DNA of 5,241 nucleotides. Origin: Bacteroides sp. (GTDB lineage Bacteria; Bacteroidota; Bacteroidia; Bacteroidales; SM23-62). The notes below the pieces were generated by a model that was given only the letters and a program-made list of their open reading frames with translations, had not been told where the DNA came from and ran no database searches. The translations under genes were made by a program, and so were the position numbers. Of this stretch, positions 1 to 5,241 are shown piece by piece; position 1 is the first letter of the stretch, and each line of letters opens with the position of its first letter. The stretch covers positions 1-5,241 of the forward strand of contig JAUUZM010000249.1 of NCBI GenBank assembly GCA_030589965.1, written 5' to 3'.

Positions 1-1765
1 CAGAGTTGGATAGATTGTAATAATAAGGAATCTCCAATCCCATAGCATCACCATAAAGTTCCTCATAACTATTGGAAAACATATTGTTTCCAAGTGTCAG
101 TCCGGCATCAAAATCACCGAATGTCCTGTGGAAATTAAGCAGGAGATCGTGATTGAATTGTTTTTCATTAATGGTTTTTTCTTCCATAGTACCAGACGGC
201 TGACTCCGTGAACCCACCGCCATGATATCCGTTTTCTGCCGGGAATAAGAATCCATTCCAATATTATAGGATGCACTGAACCAGTCTGTAAAAGTGAAAT
301 TCAAAATAGCGTTACCAATAAATCTGTTGGTTCTGTCATCAAGACTGTTCTTATTTGCGGTCCAATATGGATTATCATAACCTCCACCATTTCGATAAGT
401 GCGCTGTGTTCCGTCAGGGAATTCATATCCGGCGCTGTTGTCAAATGAAGGAGGTGTTCTTAGAAGACCCAGCATCACGCCAGAGGTGTTTGATCCCTGC
501 TGGATTTGGTTAGCTCTTGAATTAGAGTAAGTCATATTTGTCGATACCTTCATCCATTTGGTAAGGTTGGACGAAGCATTTAATCGTACGTTTGTACGTC
601 CAAACTGAGATTCCGGTACAACGCCGGTCTGCTCAATATCTGCAATGGAGAAATAATAAGTAGACTGATCATTACCAGAAGAAATACTCAATCTGTTGTT
701 TATGGTCACACCGGTCTGGAAGAACTCATAAGGATCATACATCTGTACGCGATTGCCGTTGGCATTTGGATCACTTTCCCCAACGATCATACCATTCTTG
801 TCCCATTTATATTCAGGATCGGTGGTGGTATCATACTGCAGTGAATCAGAATTGGGTCCCCATGTACGCTGGAATCCGCCAATCCACTCACCGTTATTAC
901 CCTGGACAAAAGTGTTCTGCCTGGCAGGCAGCTGGGATACCTTGTCGAAACCAACGGATGTATGGAAATCCACCTTCATCTTCTTGGCTCCCTGTGCTCC
1001 TTTCTTAGTAGTAATAACAATGGCACCGTTGGCAGCTCTAAGTCCGTAGAGTGCAGTGGCAGCACCACCCTTTAGAACCGTCATGGAGGCAATGTCTTCG
1101 GGGTTAAGGTCAATACTGCGGCTGGATGCCCCAGAACCTCCAACACTACCACCTTGACCATCTCTTTCATTATAGGATGTCCGTCCATCGCCTGTTACAA
1201 TCGGCATACCGTCAATTACAAAAAGAGGTTGGTTATTCCCTGTAATGGAAGCGGAACCACGAATTGTCATATAGGTGGATGCTCCGGGCATGCCCGATGA
1301 ACTTGTGATCGCTACTCCAGCTGTTCTTCCAGCTATGGAGTTGATCACGTCGGAAGTGTTGGCCCTTGAAATCTCATCAGATTCCACTGACTGAACACTA
1401 TAACCGAGGGATTTCTCTGATCTTGCAATACCGATAGCGGTTACAACAACCTCGTCGATTCCAACAACATCGGGTTCAAGTACCACATCAACAGAAGCCG
1501 CGCCAGCGATCCCCACTTCTTGTGAAACCATTCCAATGAAACTGAAAACCAGGGTAGTTGCATCCTCGGGTACAGCAAGGTCATAAATTCCCTCAAAATC
1601 TGTAACTGTACCAATCGTAGTCCCCTTCACCACAACTGATACCCCAGGTAATGCAGAACCGTCATCGGAACTGGTTACATTACCCGTGATCTGCACTCTC
1701 TGCGCATGTAAGAGCTGAACGCCCACAAGCACAAAAAGTGCCAGCAAAGTCGTAAATCTTTTCAT
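1..1765 (-). CDS. SusC/RagA-family TonB-dependent outer-membrane receptor, C-terminus beyond window
   Basis: This gene encodes an outer-membrane TonB-dependent transporter of the SusC/RagA family, which with a SusD-like lipoprotein imports glycans, peptides or other large nutrients using ExbBD-TonB energy. I translated 588 uninterrupted codons from the ATG at 1765-1763; there is no stop before the left edge. Residues 1-21 form a signal peptide (MKRFTTLLALFVLVG..., likely cut HA|QR). Residues about 25-100 are a carboxypeptidase-regulatory-like beta-sandwich (GVSVVVKGT, GTVTDFEGIYDL, FIGM). DEVVVTAIGI (104-113) is the usual family box before the plug. The plug shows PLFVIDGMPI (180-189), DLNPEDIASM and LYGLRAANGAIVITTKKG (239-256). 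Barrel strands follow, e.g. RLSISSGND then TYYFSIADIEQTG from 358. Family members usually have about 1000 residues, so roughly 40% is missing. No STN domain is present, so coupling to an anti-sigma factor is not indicated. A susD partner would be expected off the left edge. The substrate cannot be told from this sequence. Confidence 0.96.
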   Translation of the reverse strand, partial: MKRFTTLLALFVLVGVQLLHAQRVQITGNVTSSDDGSALPGVSVVVKGTTIGTVTDFEGIYDLAVPEDATTLVFSFIGMVSQEVGIAGAASVDVVLEPDVVGIDEVVVTAIGIARSEKSLGYSVQSVESDEISRANTSDVINSIAGRTAGVAITSSSGMPGASTYMTIRGSASITGNNQPLFVIDGMPIVTGDGRTSYNERDGQGGSVGGSGASSRSIDLNPEDIASMTVLKGGAATALYGLRAANGAIVITTKKGAQGAKKMKVDFHTSVGFDKVSQLPARQNTFVQGNNGEWIGGFQRTWGPNSDSLQYDTTTDPEYKWDKNGMIVGESDPNANGNRVQMYDPYEFFQTGVTINNRLSISSGNDQSTYYFSIADIEQTGVVPESQFGRTNVRLNASSNLTKWMKVSTNMTYSNSRANQIQQGSNTSGVMLGLLRTPPSFDNSAGYEFPDGTQRTYRNGGGYDNPYWTANKNSLDDRTNRFIGNAILNFTFTDWFSASYNIGMDSYSRQKTDIMAVGSRSQPSGTMEEKTINEKQFNHDLLLNFHRTFGDFDAGLTLGNNMFSNSYEELYGDAMGLEIPYYYNLSNS

Positions 1766-2057
1766 AGATAAAAATTTTAGGTTTAATAAAAACAGCGGTT
1801 AAATTAATTTATTCATGGCATCAAAACTAAAAAAAAAACTTATGATTCAAAAAAATATTAAGAAATTATTAAATCCATGTATCATGCATTATATCTACAG
1901 TTGCTGAATTACGACCTGGTTTTTTAACAAGTTTTTAAGAACCTATTGAAGGTATAACAGGGCTTAGCGAATTGAAACAGACCTGGAAGTACTATGAATA
2001 CAAGGTTTCATATATATTTAGAAGACCCTCTGGAAAGGCATCTTATTTAGATTCATT
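1766..2057. other. AT-rich intergenic region between ftcD and the susC-like gene
   Basis: These 292 nt hold no convincing open reading frame or RNA gene. The part nearest the susC-like gene carries its promoter and leader. No clear intrinsic terminator follows the histidine genes: the inverted repeats visible are weak and AT-only, and none is followed by a T-run in the minus direction. They are TTTAGA/TCTAAA at 2046-2062, overlapping the ftcD stop; TATGAA/TTCATA at 1993-2012; and a mismatched GGTT/AACC pairing at 1918-1943. A 12-bp perfect palindrome, TAAATTAATTTA, lies at 1800-1811 in the presumed leader of the susC-like gene. All of these could arise by chance in such AT-rich sequence. Transcription from ftcD might end by a factor-dependent route or run on. 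Confidence 0.7.
1822..1851 (-). promoter_or_regulatory. Bacteroidota-type promoter of the susC-like gene
   Basis: On the minus strand, TTTG (1851-1848) is followed after 18 nt by TAGTTTTG (1829-1822). The second element is an exact match to the Bacteroidota -7 consensus TAnnTTTG, and TTTG is the usual -33 element; the spacing is close to the usual 19-21 nt. Transcription would start about 50 nt before the ATG at 1765, leaving a short AT-rich leader without a Shine-Dalgarno sequence, as is common in this phylum. This suggests that the susC-like gene has its own promoter and is not only read through from the histidine genes. The spacer is a T-rich run, so some similarity by chance is possible. 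Confidence 0.65.
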
Positions 2058-3740
2058 CTAAAGCCTGGACTCAACTATTTGCAATATCTCATTTTCCTGT
2101 TTCATAACAGTTCCTTCTATAGCCTTTGCTTCCATAATTATACTATTGATAAATTGTTGGTCTTCAAGTCCCCCGGCATTAATTTTCACATTCAGGAAGG
2201 CTCCCCTGACGGCGGATCTGACGGCAAGTGCTCCTACCGCTGCATCTGAGACCGAAGCCGGGTTCCCTTTTTCAGCCATAGCCTGAAGCAATTCCATTGA
2301 TTCTGCTGCTGTCTGCATAACTTTGAATGGGACCTGGATAGCTTCTCTGGTGGCTGACTGAATGGCTTCTTTACGAACTTCTGCTTCTTCACTGGTATTC
2401 TTTGGAAGTGCAAAAGCTGCTATAATCCGGTTGAAGGCCTGTGTATCCTCATCAATCAGTCTTAAAAGTTCTTCCTGAATGAACTTTCCCTTTTCCGCCC
2501 AGTCAGAGAATTCTTCCCATCTATCATCCCATCCTCTTTTGTGTGATGAAAGGTTGGCCACCATAGTACCCAGGGCCACCCCAAGGCAACCCATACAGGC
2601 AGCAATGGAACCACCACCCGGGGCGGGTGATTCACTAGCTGTCTCCTCCATAAACCTCCGAACCGTAAGGTCGGCAAGATTTACTCCCCCCCCGTCCTTG
2701 ATCATGTATTCAATAATCTTTTCTTGGGGTTTAAAGGGATATAACTCATCCAAACCCATAGATTTCACAGCAATCTTGATCAGTTCCGAGTCAGAAACTC
2801 CCAGCGACCTGTTTTGTTTCCTGAGAAAATGTCTTCCTGCATCCAACATAGCCTGAAGAGGGATGAGTCCAACAAGCTCCGAACCCGTCACCCTCACACC
2901 TCTTGCTTCAGCACGCGCAAAAACTTCATCAAAAGCGATGTGCACAGGTGTAATGGAAATATTAGTGAGGTTCATGGAAATCTGTGCTACCTCGTATTCC
3001 TCTATATACCAGCCAATGGCTTTCACAGACTTCAGGGAACCAGGGATCATTTCGGGCTTCCCATCCTGAGCTTTTACAATCTTCCCGGTAAGTGGATTCC
3101 CTTCTCTTTTTGCCCTGCCTCTCTCACGGACATCAAATGCTATGGCATTGGCCCTTCGTGTAGAGGTTGTATTCAGGTTTATGTTATAGGCTACCAGGAA
3201 ATCTCTTGCTCCGACAGCAGTTGCTCCTGCACCCGAATTGAATTTCGATGGACCAAAATCAGGCTTCCATTCTGCCTGGGTAAGTCTCTTCTTCAATCCT
3301 TCATATTCACCACTACGAACATCAGCCAGGTTCCGTCGTTTTTCGGAAAGTGCGGCGGATTCATAACAATATACTGCTATATCCAGTTCTTCTCCTATCC
3401 GTTTTGCCAGCTTTCTGGCATACTCTACCGTTTCCTCCATGCTTATGTTTGAAACTGGTACAAGAGGACATACATCTGTAGCTCCGAACCTGGGATGCTC
3501 TCCGCTATGTTTGCTCATATCAATCAGCTGAGCAGCTTTTCTTACTCCCCTGAATGCAGCTTCAATCACATCATCCGGTTCACCGACCAGGGTAACTACC
3601 GTACGATTGGTTGCTTTGCCGGGGTCAACATCCAGTAATTTTACTCCATCCACTGCTTCTATCTCATCGGTGATCTGCTTTATAAGTCCCAGGTCCCTGC
3701 CTTCACTGAAATTCGGAACGCATTCTATAATTTGTTTCAT
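2058..3740 (-). CDS. ftcD: Bifunctional glutamate formimidoyltransferase / formimidoyltetrahydrofolate cyclodeaminase
   Basis: This cytoplasmic enzyme moves the formimidoyl group of N-formimidoyl-L-glutamate to tetrahydrofolate, releasing glutamate, and then deaminates formimidoyl-THF to 5,10-methenyl-THF and ammonia. It is the last stage of one form of histidine breakdown and feeds one-carbon metabolism. The 560-residue product matches the fused FTCD form (the mammalian enzyme has about 540). The N-terminal transferase subdomain (1 to about 180) starts ECVPNFSEGRD (6-16) and has DVDPGKATNRTVVTLVG and EHPRFGATDVCPLVPV; H82 aligns with the catalytic histidine of the porcine enzyme. The second subdomain (about 180-325) has AIGWYIEEY and NLTNISITPVH. 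After a linker, the cyclodeaminase domain (about 350-545) shows SPAPGGGSIAA (371-381), DEDTQAF (430-436), NPASVSDAAVGA (493-504) and FLNVKINAGG. The start fits the family N-terminus. hutI lies 72 nt upstream on the same strand, so co-transcription is likely. No truncation or missing key motif is seen. Confidence 0.97.
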   Translation of the reverse strand: MKQIIECVPNFSEGRDLGLIKQITDEIEAVDGVKLLDVDPGKATNRTVVTLVGEPDDVIEAAFRGVRKAAQLIDMSKHSGEHPRFGATDVCPLVPVSNISMEETVEYARKLAKRIGEELDIAVYCYESAALSEKRRNLADVRSGEYEGLKKRLTQAEWKPDFGPSKFNSGAGATAVGARDFLVAYNINLNTTSTRRANAIAFDVRERGRAKREGNPLTGKIVKAQDGKPEMIPGSLKSVKAIGWYIEEYEVAQISMNLTNISITPVHIAFDEVFARAEARGVRVTGSELVGLIPLQAMLDAGRHFLRKQNRSLGVSDSELIKIAVKSMGLDELYPFKPQEKIIEYMIKDGGGVNLADLTVRRFMEETASESPAPGGGSIAACMGCLGVALGTMVANLSSHKRGWDDRWEEFSDWAEKGKFIQEELLRLIDEDTQAFNRIIAAFALPKNTSEEAEVRKEAIQSATREAIQVPFKVMQTAAESMELLQAMAEKGNPASVSDAAVGALAVRSAVRGAFLNVKINAGGLEDQQFINSIIMEAKAIEGTVMKQENEILQIVESRL

Positions 3741-3766
3741 TCTGTAATATTTTCTTGGATCAGTTT

Positions 3767-3806
3767 AAAAAACGCTGCTGCAAAATCAGAGATTTTGAGA
3801 GGCAGC
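3767..3806 (-). terminator. Terminator-like composite hairpin plus T-run between hutI and ftcD
   Basis: In the minus-strand transcript, GCTGC (3806-3802) pairs with GCAGC (3778-3774), enclosing an internal loop (CTCT against CA) and a perfect 7-bp stem, CAAAATC (3797-3791) with GATTTTG (3787-3781), closed by the triloop TCT. After one G comes a run of six T (3772-3767). This has the form of an intrinsic terminator. It lies in the 72-nt gap after the hutI stop codon and ends 26 nt before the ftcD start. Since both genes serve one pathway and no good promoter for ftcD is visible after it, partial termination, attenuation or transcript-end protection is more likely than a complete stop. Read on the plus strand the same hairpin is followed by TTGTTTTT, but no plus-strand gene precedes it. 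Confidence 0.5.
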
Positions 3807-3812
3807 TTGTTT

Positions 3813-5099
3813 TTAATCTGACTCCAATTCATTTTTAATATTTGAAAATTCTACCCTGCCGTTCAGAATTACCGTATCGATCAGGTCACTGCCGTAAGCA
3901 TAGGGCAGATAATCAAGATTAGGGACAGGCTTGGTGATAATTACACTGGCCTTTTTTCCCCGGCAGATACTTCCATGTGTGTCCTGTATACCCATCGCAT
4001 ATGCAGAATTCAGCGTGACCCCATGCAGGGCCTCAACAGGTAGCATGCGCAACTGAATACATCCAAGAGACATAATGAACTTCATATCCCCTGAAGGGGA
4101 GCTCCCCGGGTTGAAATCGGATGCCAGTGCAATCGGGAGTCCGGCTTCAATCATTGTCCTGGCCGGCGCATATTTCAGTCCAAGAAAAAACGAAGCACCC
4201 GGCAAAAGGGTTGGCATGGTTCCTGAATCCTTCAGGCATTGAATCTCTTCCTCTCCGGTAAATTCAAGATGGTCGACCGAAAGGGCTCCGTATTTCACCC
4301 CTGCCTGTATCCCGCCTGAATAATCCAGTTCATTGGCATGTATCTTGGGTTTCATTCCATGCTTAATACCTGCCTCCAGAATCCGTTCGGTTTGTGGTAC
4401 CGTAAAAAATCCCCGGTCACAGAACACATCGATAAAATCTGCCAGTCCATCTCCGGCAACGGCAGGTATCATCTCCTTCACCACAACATCTACGTATCTG
4501 TCCGGATCCTGCCTGTACTCATGTGGAAAAGAATGTGCACCCAGAAAGGTTGAACGTATTTCCAGATTTGTGTTTTCCTTCAGTCTTCTAACCACCCTGA
4601 GCATCTTTAGTTCGGCTTCAGTATCCAGTCCGTACCCGCTTTTTATCTCCACAGCACCGGTACCCATACTCATTATTTCCTGTATCCTGGTGAGGGACTG
4701 CCCGTAAAGTTCATCTTCAGAGGTTTCCCGTAGCAGGGCTGCAGAATTGAGTATTCCCCCGCCACGCCTTGCAATCTCCTCGTAGGATAATCCCCGTATC
4801 TTATCGGTATATTCTCTTTCCCTGCTGCCGGCATACACCAGGTGGGTGTGTGAATCACAAAATGCTGGAAGGACCAGCTTTCCCCCGGAAGGGATCTCGT
4901 GAACTTTCTTATCCGACTTGCGAATAGAAATAATCCCGGGGTCATCCATGCGGCCAAAATCAACAATCTTATCCCCATTCAAATAAAGCCAGGCATTATC
5001 AATGGATTGCAATTGACTCATTTTTTCACCTGAAACATAGGCTTGAGGTTCTGTTTCGGTAAGCAAGAGGGACTTTATATCTGTGATCAGAATACTCAT
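3813..5099 (-). CDS. hutI: Imidazolonepropionase (imidazolone-5-propionate hydrolase)
   Basis: HutI hydrolyses 4-imidazolone-5-propanoate to N-formimidoyl-L-glutamate, the third step of histidine breakdown, in the cytoplasm. It is a metal-dependent amidohydrolase with a TIM barrel. The 428-residue product is close to the usual length (about 400-420). The metal ligands expected for the family are present: H84 and H86 in DSHTHLVYAGSRE, H254 in KIHANELDYSGG and D328 in ASDFNPGSSPS. E257 and H277 (SVDHLEF) sit at the usual catalytic positions. Substrate-side motifs include R93, RRGGGI (111-116), EIKSGYGLD (151-159) and GAHSFPHEY (187-195). The first about 75 and last about 50 residues form the small beta-sandwich domain typical of this superfamily. 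The ATG at 5099 gives a full N-terminus (MSILITDIKSL); the next in-frame Met is residue 27, inside that domain. No Shine-Dalgarno sequence is seen. It is the first gene of a likely two-gene unit with ftcD and is divergent from the gene at 5181. Confidence 0.97.
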   Translation of the reverse strand: MSILITDIKSLLLTETEPQAYVSGEKMSQLQSIDNAWLYLNGDKIVDFGRMDDPGIISIRKSDKKVHEIPSGGKLVLPAFCDSHTHLVYAGSREREYTDKIRGLSYEEIARRGGGILNSAALLRETSEDELYGQSLTRIQEIMSMGTGAVEIKSGYGLDTEAELKMLRVVRRLKENTNLEIRSTFLGAHSFPHEYRQDPDRYVDVVVKEMIPAVAGDGLADFIDVFCDRGFFTVPQTERILEAGIKHGMKPKIHANELDYSGGIQAGVKYGALSVDHLEFTGEEEIQCLKDSGTMPTLLPGASFFLGLKYAPARTMIEAGLPIALASDFNPGSSPSGDMKFIMSLGCIQLRMLPVEALHGVTLNSAYAMGIQDTHGSICRGKKASVIITKPVPNLDYLPYAYGSDLIDTVILNGRVEFSNIKNELESD

Positions 5100-5180
5100 T
5101 TTGGAAATTTTATAACTGCTGCGAATTTAATAAATGTAAAACTGCTTACTATATGTTTTAAAATATTATTTTTAGTCCTC
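5100..5180. promoter_or_regulatory. Divergent promoter region between hutI and the plus-strand gene
   Basis: These 81 nt separate two divergent starts and must hold at least one promoter unless transcription begins inside a flanking gene. Only imperfect -7 elements are visible: TACATTTA on the minus strand (5138-5131) for hutI and TATGTTTT on the plus strand (5152-5159) for the other gene. Each matches TAnnTTTG at five of its six fixed positions. Neither has a clear TTTG at the -33 distance. Another five-of-six match for hutI, TGAATTTG at 5199-5192 on the minus strand, lies inside the neighbouring reading frame. I cannot choose among these, and I see no clear operator repeat. Confidence 0.3.
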
Positions 5181-5241
5181 ATGTGGGTAAACAAATTCAT
5201 ACTCACCCTTGTAAGTGCGGTAATTCTACTTGGGAATGCAG
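5181..5241 (+). CDS. Start of an exported protein gene, unknown function, cut by window end
   Basis: An open frame from the ATG at 5181 reads MWVNKFILTLVSAVILLGNA before the window ends. It looks like a signal peptide: a short N-terminal region with one lysine (K5), a hydrophobic core of about 12 residues, and small residues (GNA) near a possible cleavage site at about residue 20. No cysteine lipobox is seen in the visible part, so a type I signal or an N-terminal membrane anchor is more likely than a lipoprotein signal. The gene is divergent from hutI and shares an 81-nt upstream region with it. Nothing of the mature protein is visible, so no function can be given. The short length leaves some chance that the frame is not real. 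Confidence 0.55.
   Translation, partial: MWVNKFILTLVSAVILLGNA

Noticed and set aside
753..1049. Two overlapping plus-strand frames (80 and 98 codons) opposite the susC-like gene.
   Set aside because: The minus strand here encodes the conserved plug and first barrel strands. The plus-strand products have no recognisable features and no promoter or leader.
1800..1811. A 12-bp perfect palindrome, TAAATTAATTTA, in the susC leader, considered as an operator.
   Set aside because: It is A/T only in a very AT-rich stretch and there is no second copy, so chance is the better explanation.
1918..1943. A possible hairpin (GGTT...AACC) in the gap after ftcD, considered as a terminator.
   Set aside because: The pairing is broken by mismatches, is mostly A-T, and no T-run follows it in the direction of transcription.
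1766..2057. The gap was checked for a tRNA, small RNA, riboswitch or attachment site.
   Set aside because: No cloverleaf arms, conserved riboswitch-like core, long direct repeats or GC-rich structured block could be found by eye.
2814..3452. A 212-codon open frame on the plus strand inside ftcD.
   Set aside because: It lies wholly antisense to a clearly conserved enzyme gene. Its translation is rich in Cys, Ser and Phe with no recognisable domain, as expected of a shadow frame.
4333..4707. Plus-strand frames of 71 and 124 codons opposite hutI.
   Set aside because: They are antisense to the hutI active-site region and their compositions are those of shadow frames.

Overview
The window looks like a chromosomal segment of a member of the Bacteroidota. 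The evidence is an outer-membrane receptor of the SusC/RagA type (signal peptide, carboxypeptidase-regulatory-like domain, DEVVVTAIGI box, LYGLRAANG plug motif), an exact Bacteroidota-style TAnnTTTG promoter element in front of it, and the absence of Shine-Dalgarno sequences at the starts. The genus cannot be read from this sequence.

Layout: three genes lie on the minus strand and one begins on the plus strand. From right to left, the first 61 bases of a plus-strand gene for an apparently exported protein start at 5181. About 80 nt away and divergent is hutI (imidazolonepropionase, 5099 to 3813). After a 72-nt spacer that holds a terminator-like hairpin comes the gene for a fused glutamate formimidoyltransferase/formimidoyltetrahydrofolate cyclodeaminase (3740 to 2058). 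A 292-nt AT-rich non-coding gap carries the promoter of the susC-like gene (start at 1765), which runs off the left edge with 588 codons visible.

Function: HutI and the FTCD protein catalyse successive late steps of histidine breakdown. Imidazolonepropionate becomes formimidoylglutamate; the formimidoyl group then moves to tetrahydrofolate, releasing glutamate, and is deaminated to methenyl-tetrahydrofolate. The cell therefore recovers a one-carbon unit instead of releasing formamide or formate. The first two enzymes, HutH and HutU, are not in the window. The SusC-like receptor has its own promoter and should import an unknown oligomer or peptide with a SusD-like partner, probably encoded beyond the left edge. 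Its link to histidine use is only positional.

There is no CRISPR array, tRNA, rRNA, insertion sequence or obvious novel system here. The points most worth a second look are the composite hairpin plus T-run between the two histidine genes, the well-formed susC promoter, and the incomplete hut gene set.
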